From contig NC_132996.1 in the NCBI RefSeq assembly GCF_048564905.1, positions 4,960,001 through 5,024,000 of the forward strand: a stretch of 64,000 bases of DNA. Reading direction: 5' to 3'. The notes beneath the pieces are model-generated. The model saw nothing but the letters and a program-made list of their open reading frames with translations. It did not search any database and was not told the DNA's origin. Each line of letters opens with the position of its first letter. Positions within the stretch are counted from its first letter, which is position 1. This stretch comes from Vicugna pacos (lineage: Eukaryota > Chordata > Mammalia > Artiodactyla > Camelidae). Shown here in pieces: positions 35,133-43,960 of the stretch. A program made the position numbers and the translations under genes.

Positions 35133-35234
35133 GCACTGAAACGCAGGAGCCCTGTTCAGAGTGCTGGTGTGCTGCTCCAACAACGGCTTCTACATCAGGG
35201 TGATACCAGAACATTCTTGATCAGAAAGGTGAGG

Positions 35235-35462
35235 GTGAAGCGCAGTTAACATTCACTGAATGCCTCCTGAGTGTGCGTTACCTCAGGGCTCCAATCAATC
35301 TTATCAAGTAGGTTCCCTTTATCTCTCCATCTTTATAGACCAAGAAACTGAGGCTTAAGAAGGTTAAGGAACTTATTTAAGCTACAAGGTAGCAGAGTCT
35401 GGCTTCAAATTCAGAAATTTATTGCACTCAAGAAATTGTGTGCTCAACTAATATGCTATACA
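35235..35462 (-). mobile_element. MIR SINE
   Basis: Reverse MIR blocks are present: 'attcactgaatgcctcctga', 'tcaatcttatcaagtagg', 'agaccaagaaactgaggctt', 'aagaaggttaaggaacttat' and 'agcagagtctggcttcaaat'. Confidence 0.75.
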
Positions 35463-37617
35463 GGGCCTACGTGCAGTAGCTAAGGAAGGCCTTGTCTCTC
35501 TCCTTCATTTAAGACAGAACCCCAGTAAATAGCTTAAACACCGGGGGTTCGTTACCCCCCTCCACAAGCCATCCAGTGTCAGAATGATCCAAGGCTCAAT
35601 CTGAGGCTCTGCAGTGCCACCTGGGACCCGGTCCCATCCATCCCTCTGCTTTGTCAGTAAGGTCAGGAGCTCCGTTGAGCCGCCAGGTGATACCGGCAGC
35701 TGGGCGTCCCCTCCCACAGCATCTCCCAGAGGCCAAAAGAGATGGGAGGAGGGTCTCTCCACACGTCTCTCATTTTTACAGGAAGGCACGTCCTTTCCAG
35801 GCATCTCTCAGGAGACTTTTCTTGCTGTCTGATTGGTTAGGATGTAGTCCCAGCCCATGTTTAAACTAGTGACTGTCACTGATAATGACTTTGCCATCAT
35901 TAGCTTAGTCTTATCCAAATTGATGGCCCCGACATCTGGGGAGAAGCCCCATGAAGCACACGTATTCCTAACACCAGAAGAAAGTTGAAGTCATTAAGCA
36001 AGACGGTCTGGAGTGACAGGAGGCAGAGAGAGCTGCTGGGCATCTAACAATGGTTCACCACCTCCTGCTCCTTTGGTTACCCGATACTCACATGTGCAGT
36101 TCTTTATGCTAAAAATAACAGCCTCTCACTTAAACAACGCTCCGTCTTCCATTTCCTAAAGGGAATAAACCTCAAGGTCCACCCACTATCTGCTTCCAGG
36201 TCTTGGACATACAAAGTGTCCAAGGTGATGCACAGTTTTCTTCATTGGTTCCACGTTTGCAATCCCATGGTTAAAAGGCAAGTTACCTGCCCACAGCAGG
36301 CAGATGTGCACGGGGAGAGATGGCGGACCACAGCTGCCATGGAAACGCACACAGGGACGGGATGGGATGAAGGGCAGTGGGGACAGGGGCCCTGAGACAG
36401 GAGCACTGAGAACCCTGCCCCAGCAGCACCTTCAGCCCCCAGCACAGCCAATCTGGAAGCCTAGGTTCTGCCCTCGGGGAGAATGCCCTCTTCCCTTGTC
36501 CTCAGTGGACTTGCTTCTGCCCTCTGGAGGGACATCCCTGTCCCTCATCCTCCAAAGACTGGTTCTTCCCTTGGGGAGGGTCTCCCTTGCCCCTTGTCCT
36601 CTACAAAACGGGCTCTGCTCTCTGGGTGGTTCCCCGTCCCTGGCTACACCTGAGATGGGCAATATGAAAGCGCTTTACTGAAGCACACATGGCTTTAGCC
36701 CTCCCCGCCCCGACTTCACGGTGGTTCAGGGTTAGAGACCTGCAGTGTCCCTTCGAGGTTGTACCTTCAGGGGCTGTTCTTGGCCAGGGTCAGGTTTTCT
36801 TTAGCAACACAGTGATGCACAAACTTGGCGGACACGTCCAGCCATTTCACAGGGGAGTCAACGCAGGTAAAATTTTTTATTTGGCATGGCCGCTAATCCT
36901 GGAATTTTCATTTCCCACCCACCGCTGTCCTTTGACCTCTGCATTCTGACCTTTTTCCTCTCCTTGAGTTTAATGGCCTCCACTTTAAGACTTTTGAAGT
37001 GCACAGCCTTTGTTGAAGAAGCTACCACCTTTATCCAGTCTTCGCAGACAGACTTGCCTCTCTTTCACTCAGAAATAATTAATAATGGGGGAAATTTGCA
37101 AGAGGCCTGGGGCATCAAACTTATTAATTTTATCTTTTGATAAGTCTCCTGTTTTCCTGCTGCTTCATAAACTAGCTTTAGCTTAGGGGGCAGAAACTGA
37201 TTTTTCCCTACTTGCAAAACTTCAAATTAAAAGACTCTCAGTCAACTCAGTTTTCAGCCTTTAGGCAAAAAAAAAGCATCTCTCAGCAAAGCCTGTTTTC
37301 TCTCTTTTTGTTCTCACAGGGACCACTTTTAGACAATGCATCTCTTTCTTATAGAACCTTAGTGAAAGAGTCTAGATGAATTTTCCCTTTCGTTTCTTCT
37401 AAATTAGAGCAGAATAGAGTCTACATCCCCCAAAACAAGTATTTTGTGACTGCATCACAGGTATCTCCAGCTTCCCAGATTGGAGCATTATAGCCGTTAT
37501 TGTCCTCCACTCTGTCCATTCATCAAATTGTAAGTGTTATGGTCGTTCCTAATAGCAGTCTGGAACAAAATGTGTATCACATAGATGCACCAAGCTTAAA
37601 TAACAGGGTATCTAATT
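35463..37617. other. Anonymous sequence, GC-rich in the middle
   Basis: A 49-bp tandem repeat is listed separately. Otherwise no exon or transposon is recognised. Frames on both strands between 35500 and 36950 (longest 125 codons, over the tandem repeat) lack known domains. Confidence 0.45.
36464..36650. repeat. Degenerate ~49-bp minisatellite, nearly four units
   Basis: Unit starts lie at 36464 (ggttctg), 36513 (gcttctg), 36561 (ggttctt) and 36611 (ggctctg). Each is followed by a C/T-rich stretch, a G-rich patch such as 'ggggag', and 'ttgtcctc' or 'ctcatcctc'. Spacings are 49, 48 and 50 bp. The last unit is partial. The open frames on both strands here reflect this repetition. Confidence 0.75.
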
Positions 37618-37631
37618 AAAAGTAGTTTAAA

Positions 37632-38110
37632 ATGAGATATATTTATACAGTGGAATACTACTCAGCCATAAAAAAGAATAAAATAATGCCATTCGCAGTA
37701 ACATGGATGGACCTGGAGATCATCACTCTAAGTGAAGTAAGCCAGAAAGAGAAAGAAAAATACAATATGGTATCATTCATATGTGGAATCAAAAAAGAAA
37801 AAAAAAGACACAAATGAACTCATTTACAAAACAGAAACAGACTCACAGACATGGAAAACAAACTTATGGTTACCAAATGGGAAAGGGGTACAGGAGGGAT
37901 AAATGAGGAGTTTCTAACTACTATATACAGAATAGATAAACAACAAGGGCCTACTTGCAGCACAGGGAACTATATTCAATATTTTGTAGTAACTTAACAG
38001 TGAGAAAGAATATGAAAAGGAATATATGTATGTATATGTATGACTGAAACATTATGCTCTACACCAGAAATTGATACAACATTGTACACTGACTACACTA
38101 CAATAAAAAA
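37632..38110 (+). mobile_element. L1 3' end with clear target duplication
   Basis: It starts in ORF2 ('gtggaatactactcagccat'; the frame reads MDLEIITLSEVSQKEKEKYN), runs through the whole 3' UTR and ends with an A-rich tail (about 38101-38110). The 14-bp sequence AAAAGTAGTTTAAA stands at 37618-37631 and 38111-38124. Divergence from the other L1 tails is low, so this is one of the younger insertions here. Confidence 0.95.
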
Positions 38111-38596
38111 AAAAGTAGTTTAAATTATGTAAGGCCTATTATCTCAACAAATCCAGGGGGAAGAGATTGCAAAGGTTATTATAATCATCCGTAATGTTAT
38201 CAAGAACCTGTATTTCTTCCATCTTTATTCTCCCTTATCCTCAGTGTGCTGGCTGCTCTGTCTATGCTGGAATATGTCTTTAGTGGCTTCAAGTATTATT
38301 TCTCTGCACAGCTTGATCCAGAGGCAAAGGGAAAAAAAAAAAAGCATTGGAGCATTTCTCTCTTCAATCAAAGTGAAAAGGTTTACCATTTTACCATATT
38401 GACCAGAGTGGCATCTCACGTCTGTGCCTGTCAAGTGAATGGAATTACAGGTACTGGTTAGATCAAGTCAACGTTCACCCCCTTGAGCTGAGGAACGGTC
38501 CGTAATACTGAAGAATCTTTTAGTTAAAAATGCAGGAGGAGAGGATGTTGGGTAGGCGAAAGTACGTTTCCAATACCCTGAGCTCTAATTTTAGAA
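38111..38596. other. Anonymous non-coding sequence
   Basis: No repeat or exon is recognised apart from the second duplication copy at 38111-38124. A short A run lies at 38330-38342. Confidence 0.4.
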
Positions 38597-38768
38597 CAAT
38601 GTTTCTCAAAGTACAAGTCAAGGGGGCTAGCGTTCTGATTAATGGAAACATATGCTTGGGCCCCAGTCAGACCTAAATTAACAGACTCTCCAGGGGCAGG
38701 TCCCGGAACCTGCATTTTTAACAAGCTCCCAGGTGATGCTTCAGCACATTAAAAATGGAGAACCACTG
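38597..38768 (+). mobile_element. MER5A-type hAT-Charlie DNA transposon (MITE)
   Basis: The element begins 'caatgtttctcaaagtac' and ends 'aatggagaaccactg', the inverted ends of MER5A. Inside are 'atgcttgggccccagtcaga', 'cctgcatttttaacaag' and 'ctcccaggtgatgcttcag'. It is non-autonomous, has no coding capacity and is about full length for the family. No convincing 8-bp duplication was found. Confidence 0.85.
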
Positions 38769-39273
38769 CAGAAATCTTTGGGACCTCATCTGATTAAAAT
38801 TCATATCCTTGTGTCTTCTATACTGAGCTCCATTCTTAGTAGATGTTTCATGCAGTTTAATTACTGTCATATTCAGACACCGATGAACTTTTCTTTTCTT
38901 GTTTTGTTTTTTCTCTTCTTTTCTTTTCTACTTTTCTTTCCAGAAAAAAAAAAGTTGTCTAATTCTTTTATTACATCCTATAGGATTAAGCACTTCTCTC
39001 CGTGCACTGTGGAAACAATAAATGTCATTTTAAAAGTTTGTGCTATTCCCTCTCCTACTGTTTTTTTTTCCCCCTGAAAATCACTAAGAGGAAATGTGGT
39101 TTAAAGTAAATAAACCAAAAAGCTGGAAGGAAAAATGGAAATAAGAAATCCATTTCTTACTTTGTTTTTTATGAGGAAATCATTTTCTCAGGGCTCGCCT
39201 TGATGAAAATTAAAGTAAAATCTAAATCGAGAGTGAAATGGAGGTAATAACATCATGAAATTTGGTCACTTTT
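38769..39273. other. Anonymous sequence with a pyrimidine tract
   Basis: Positions 38888-38942 are almost all T and C (TTTTC words) and are followed by an A-rich run. An (AT)n run lies at about 39277-39289, at the edge of the next L1 piece. Confidence 0.5.
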
Positions 39274-39372
39274 TGTATATATATATATTTTATTGAAGTA
39301 CAGTCATTTTACAATGTGGTGTCGATTTCTGGGTACAGCAGAGTGCCACCTGGCATGAGGGCTGTTCGCACC
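39274..39372 (-). mobile_element. Very short L1 3' end insertion (~99 bp)
   Basis: The reverse L1 end 'ttttattgaagtacagtcat', 'tttacaatgtggtgtcgatt', 'tctgggtacagcagagtg' is flanked by near-identical 14-mers at 39260-39273 (atttggtcactttt) and 39373-39386 (atttggtgactttc), 12 of 14 matching. This is a strongly 5'-truncated insertion. Confidence 0.75.
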
Positions 39373-39379
39373 ATTTGGT

Positions 39380-39640
39380 GACTTTCCGCCTGCAATGCCC
39401 TCCTTCCCTCAGCTACAACCCCACCTCCATCTCCGCTGTTCTGACTACATCTCAGACATCACTGACTCCAGGGAACATTTCTGTTCATTACCTTCCCACT
39501 CCCTCATTTGTTCTAGCTTTGACTAATGACACTTAGAGTGTGTACCTGTAATTTTGTCCCCTCCACCAGACCATGAGGTCCCTGAGGGTGGAAACTGTCT
39601 TTGGCTTTGGTTTCAAGTGGTTTTTATTTAATAATTTCAG
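39380..39640 (+). mobile_element. LINE L2, ORF2 end and 3' UTR
   Basis: L2 text is present: 'cctgcaatgccctccttccc', 'cacttagagtgtgtacctgt', 'tccaccagaccatgaggtcc' and 'ctgagggtggaaactgtctt'. The consensus reads 'ccactagaccatgagctccttgagggcagggactgt'. Confidence 0.65.
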
Positions 39641-39809
39641 TTTTTATTGTATAACCTGTACTTATCACACAAACATTCTTTCAAGATAAATTGAAAGACA
39701 GATCCCTTCAAATTCTTTCATGTTTATTAACTGACTGGTTATTTTCCACTGGACTTCGTAGCTTCACTCCAAGTTTTTACATAATTTCACAACGTCTGCT
39801 AGCTGATAT

Positions 39810-40030
39810 ATACTGAACTTGAACTACGGGCCAGGTGTTCTCTGAAGCATGTTATGTTCATTTCCTCACTGGTAATGAGGGAAGAGCGATCGTCATCCCC
39901 AAGTGAAGGAGAAGGGAGCTGGAGCGCAGGTAGGTTACGTAATGTGCCGAGGTAAGTGGTGGCGCAAGAATTCAGACTCGAAAGCTGTGTTTTCCCACCC
40001 ACTGCTCTACACAGCCTCTCAGAGCAATCC
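39810..40030 (-). mobile_element. MIR SINE
   Basis: Reverse MIR blocks are present: 'actacgggccaggtgttct', 'gttcatttcctcactggtaa', 'gatcgtcatccccaagtgaa', 'gcaggtaggttacgtaatg' and 'tggcgcaagaattcagactc'. Confidence 0.65.
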
Positions 40031-41164
40031 TTGCAACCTGCCCCTCTTAAACTTCACACTGAGTCATCATTTGACATACAGTTATCCTGAAAAAAGGAAT
40101 TCTTACCAATCGCATCACAATACAAATCATTTCAAAACCCAAAGGACTGTTACCGAAAAAGCAGCAACAAGGCATGCCTTGTTCATTTCCTTCCCCAGCA
40201 CCTAGCACAGTGAGTTTTACTTGAATTGCTGAATCTCTTGGCTTGATTTGATCAGCTGCCTCGGATCTCTGTAGGAGTAAAGTGCAGAATCCTTGCCGAT
40301 CAGGAAGTGTTTTCCCAGTGAGACGGATGCTCCTCAGAAGAGCAGGAAGGATGGTGGCCACAGCCCTGGTTTTTCCTTCATGTAACCGCTGCAGGCCATG
40401 GCACGTAACGTGTGTTGAATGCATGTTTTCATTCACTTCTCTGGCTGGCTGAATCAGTGTTGACAGAAACCCGGAAGTTTTGGGCTGGAAACAAATAGCT
40501 TGTACCACTCTTGCAGATTCTTTGAAATCACAGTGACCTTGGAGAAGTCTTCCACAATCTCTTGCCGCATCTTCCGTCTTCCTTCGTGCCACTTAAGGTG
40601 ACAAGGAAACACGAGGAGGGTTCCTGGTTTGCTGACAGTGCATTCAGTCATGAGTGTGTTGCTAAAATCCAGCTTTATCTAGTTATGAGTAACAAGTAAT
40701 TAGCATGCAGCACATCACCTGGAGTGCCATTATGCAAATTTGCATATGGCTCAGCTGCACAGTTTAGACAAATATTTATCATCGTCCTAAAGCCTGCTTT
40801 GCAAAAACAGGCCAAGTGGTGCTCCATCATTTCACATTCCCTAGTTTTTAAACCAGAAATGAACTAGGCTGTTTTTATCTAGGACACTAAAACATTCGGG
40901 AGGAAATATCCTCTTGTTTAGTTTTTCATGGAGGAAGGAAGCTTTGAGGAACCTTTGATTAACCTTAAGAAGAGACAATTCAGAGAGAACAAGAGAGCTG
41001 TTCCAAAGATGTGAAGGCTGTCATGTTAGAAGAGGGGACAAACTTGACTTCTGCTGACTTCTGTTGTTCTGAAAGGCCACACTGGAATACATAGGTCGGA
41101 ATTCCGGAATTGCCCAGAGTCAGGTCTCAACCCAACCTAAGGTGGAACTTTAAAAAAGAGGAGG
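40031..41164. other. Anonymous sequence; L2 scrap and possible enhancer
   Basis: Positions 40190-40250 ('ccccagcacctagcacagtg') look like an L2 tail scrap. The longest open frame of the window (181 codons, minus, 40047-40592) spans this scrap. Its product has no recognisable domain, so it is not called a gene. The octamer region is listed separately. Confidence 0.4.
40660..40790. promoter_or_regulatory. Candidate enhancer core with overlapping octamer palindrome
   Basis: Positions 40732-40745 read ATGCAAATTTGCAT, a perfect 14-bp palindrome made of two overlapping POU octamers (ATGCAAAT and its reverse ATTTGCAT). Within 60 bp lie TAATTA (40698-40703), CACCTG, CATATG and CAGCTG E-boxes, and a TTATC GATA-type word. 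The region is free of recognised repeats. That it acts as an enhancer is inference from motif clustering only. Confidence 0.3.
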
Positions 41165-41275
41165 GGGGGTGGAGTATAGCTCAGTAGTAGAGTGGGTGTT
41201 TGGCATGCGCTGTGTCCTGGGTTCAATCCCAAGTACCTCCCGTTTGAAAAAAAAAATGGAAAGAAAAGAAAAGAA
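41165..41275 (+). mobile_element. Camelid tRNA-derived SINE (Vic-1 type)
   Basis: The body begins with a G run and 'tggagtatagctcagtagta' (A-box region at 41177-41190), then 'ggcatgcgctgtgtcctg' and the B box GGTTCAATCC at 41219-41228, ending 'caagtacctcc'. An A-rich tail follows. It is transcribed by RNA polymerase III in life and mobilised by L1. The tRNA-like head and 'agtacctcc' end are what point to a camelid. Confidence 0.9.
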
Positions 41276-41342
41276 ATCCTGACAAAAGGAGGGGGAAGCT
41301 ATTCTTGGAAAGTTGGATATTTCTTACCGGTTATGTACAAAA

Positions 41343-41864
41343 TGTTACTAGACCTTGTGGAGCCGGCTGGCACTCTCAAGGGTCATAAAACCCCCACCCC
41401 GGGGCTCTCTGTGTGCCTGCAGCCATTGACACCTCAACCCCAACTCCCCACTGCAAGTCCACACCACATACCTGCAGGATAAAAACATCTCTTGTGTATT
41501 CATCCTAACAAAAGTCATCACCCCGCGAGGCAGCCTGGCTCACGATACCCTAGGTGGACAAGCCCCGCATCCTGCCCTTATCAAAGTCATAACACATTTT
41601 GTTCAGAGAAGTCGCTGACAGATCTTACAACCAGTCAGGTACCTGCGGGTGAACTGTTCACGCAGCCCCCTCCTTCTTGTGTTCACGGCCCCCTCCCCCC
41701 CCCGTAAAAGACCCTGCACGCCCACCTTGGTGCTCACGCAGGCTCCTCTTGCCCGTGTGGCCCGCTGCAGCAGCCTGCCCGTTAAACTCGCCTAAACTTT
41801 TCTCCGTCCCTGGTAATTCTCTTACCAACCTGCATCACCGGCCCGCTGCATTGTGCCCATCACA
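41343..41864 (+). mobile_element. Class I-like ERV solo-LTR fossil (plus strand)
   Basis: The segment starts TGTTACTAGACC and can be followed to CCCATCACA. It has the GC-rich U3/R make-up of a gammaretrovirus-like LTR, 'gtaaaagaccctgcacgc' as a possible TATA-type promoter, and 'cccgttaaactcgcc' downstream. No matching short flanks were found and no internal region is adjacent. It lies 70 bp beyond the Vic-1 SINE. Confidence 0.55.
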
Positions 41865-42424
41865 GACCTTATATTTGTGAATTTCCTTTTTTTTTTTTTT
41901 TTTGAGCAAATGAATCAGCCATCCAGTTGAATATGTTACTTTCAAAACTGTCACCCTGGAAGGTTATAAAGTTATTCCAGAGAGGTTACCCGTAACCAGG
42001 AGAACGTTAGACCAGCCCTTTGAGCTGATGGGCTGTTTTCTCCTGAAATAAGCCTTTACAATGTCAAACCCTCCTTACTTGTTTCCTGAATTGATCAAAA
42101 GGTATTCAGACCCATATCTCCCTCACAAAGGAAGCGATCAGTGGAGCTGATGACACCTCTGAGGAATCAGAATGTTAAAATCAAAGTAAAAGTGGTAGTT
42201 TAACATTTGTGATGGGGCCATTTAGGAGATTTGCAAAAGGAATTCTTGCTGAGAGACCCCCAAAGACCTCCTTCAACCCTGCTAACTCACTTGCGGAAGG
42301 GTCAGCTATTCATCCAACCAGGACAAAATTTCTGTATGTTCTTCTTTCATGACTCAGATCAAGACTGAGCAGAAGGACATGGTGTCACATGCCAGAGATG
42401 CTCTATGGGCTCCCAGAAACAGAA
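41865..42424. other. Anonymous non-coding sequence
   Basis: A T17 run lies at about 41888-41904. No gene or named repeat is recognised. Confidence 0.4.
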
Positions 42425-42890
42425 AGAGGTGAGAGGTGTCAAGTGGACCTGGGTTCAAACCATGGCTCTGCTACCACCAGCTGGTCACAGGGACACGTGA
42501 CAACCTACCTGAGTCTTTTCTCACCTGTCAAATTAGAACGATGACAAACACCTAAAATACTTGTTGTATTTTAACATATAAATTGAAAGTTTGAGATTTG
42601 CAAATACTAACTACTACATATAAAATAGTTGAAAATGTTTTCTTCTGTAGAGCACAGGGCACTATATTCAATATCTTGTAGTAACCTGTAATGAAAAAGA
42701 ATATGAAAACGAATATATGTATGTATATGTGTGACTGAAGCATTATGCCGTACACCAGAAACTGACACGTTGTGAATGACTGTACTTCAATTAATTAATA
42801 AATAAGTATATAAAAAGTATTCAACATAGTGCGGGGCTGTGTTAAGTTCACCACACATTGTAGCAGCTGCAATTATTGTCACCATTGTTA
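42425..42890 (+). mobile_element. MIR SINE interrupted by an L1 tail
   Basis: The left piece reads 'acctgggttcaaaccatggc', 'tctgctaccaccagctgg', 'ctgagtcttttctcacctg' and 'tcaaattagaacgatgaca'. The right piece (about 42815-42890) continues with 'agtattcaacatagtgcgg' and 'ctgcaattattgtcacc'. The L1 segment lies between. Confidence 0.7.
42572..42815 (+). mobile_element. L1 3' UTR, 5' truncated, inside a MIR
   Basis: The text 'gagatttgcaaatactaact', 'agagcacagggcactatatt', 'caatatcttgtagtaacctg', 'cgtacaccagaaactgaca' and 'gactgtacttcaatta' ends in an A/T-rich tail with 'aataaataag'. Confidence 0.9.
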
Positions 42891-43239
42891 GTTCTTGTTT
42901 TCATTCTGAATCACCCTTCCCGTTGCACTGCCTCACTTCACCCCTTCTGCTTCGCATACTTTTAAAATTAGTTTGCATAAAACACATTTTAATTACCCTG
43001 CCAATTTCCAGCCCCCTGTAATCTTCTTTGAGGGACTTTGTCAAATTGTGTGTGACAGCATTTTTATACACAATGTGAAGGTTAGAAAACAAAGCTGTTT
43101 TTAAAACAGGCTTTAGCACCCAATTATACCCAGACTGAGTTCTTCAGTCATTACACAGTAGGTAAGTTAATAAAAATTTATAGAGAACTTTTTTTTAAAA
43201 GATGTGGGACAAGATTATTGGGTTTGCTGTGAACACAAT

Positions 43240-43445
43240 AACCAAGCATGTGGACACTGGAGCAGGTGGCCTGGGACAGAACCTCCCCACTCACTGGCTA
43301 ACACTGACAAATTGCTTTCACTCTGTGAGCCTGGATTGAGTAAAAACATTCTACTCATGAGTGAAAAGCACTTCGCAGAGTGCCTGGCATCTAGTGAGAG
43401 CCTGATGAGTGTTGGCAAGGATTACTATTATTTGCAGTCCACGGT
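43240..43445 (+). mobile_element. MIR SINE
   Basis: MIR pattern is present: 'tgtggacactggagcaggtg', 'cccactcactggctaacact', 'gacaaattgctttcactctg', 'agtgcctggcatctagtgag' and 'ctgatgagtgttggcaagg'. Confidence 0.7.
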
Positions 43446-43809
43446 AGCAGAAATGCAGGACTCAACATGATGGAAGAAAAGGACAGAATGGCAGAATAGT
43501 GGATGGCAGGTATGATTTCATAGAAAACAGTTGTACCCAAATTACTTAATTAAAGTTCTGTCTTTGATTAATTGTGGGGTACAATCCAAAGACACTGACA
43601 GTCACACTATGCTACAGACGGGGATAAAGACCCTTCGCCTTCACAGCCAAGTCTTTAAAATCACTTTTCAGGATTCATTAGATATTATATTAAACATTTT
43701 CCCCAGATTATATTTTTATGTCTGATCCATTGAAATTAAATACATGGTTTACTAATTTAAAAATGTGTGGTTGCAGCAAAAAACAATGTTACACATTTAT
43801 AAAAATGCA

Positions 43810-43960
43810 GAAAATGGGGAATTGCTGGAGTCTCACATCCTGGGTTTCAACCCCATGTCTACTAGGAATTAGCTGTGCAAACTTAGGCCAGTCATGTGTC
43901 TTCTGGGCCTCAGTTTTCCCAGCTGTTGAAAGAAAGAATAGATATGCCAGTGTCCCCAGA
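43810..43960 (+). mobile_element. MIR SINE, 5' and core part
   Basis: The text 'gctggagtctcacatcctgg', 'gtttcaaccccatgtctact', 'aggaattagctgtgcaaact' and 'gggcctcagttttcccagct' follows the MIR core closely. Confidence 0.75.

Noticed and set aside
36304-36681. Repetitive proline/leucine-rich 125-codon protein
   Set aside because: Produced by the 49-bp tandem repeat, with an open frame on the opposite strand as well.
40047-40592. Longest open frame (181 codons, minus strand)
   Set aside because: No known domain or motif, no coding context, and it overlaps an L2 tail scrap. A frame this long is expected by chance in 64 kb read in six frames.
41165-41250. tRNA gene
   Set aside because: It has tRNA-like A- and B-box words but no full cloverleaf, and continues into a SINE body and A tail.
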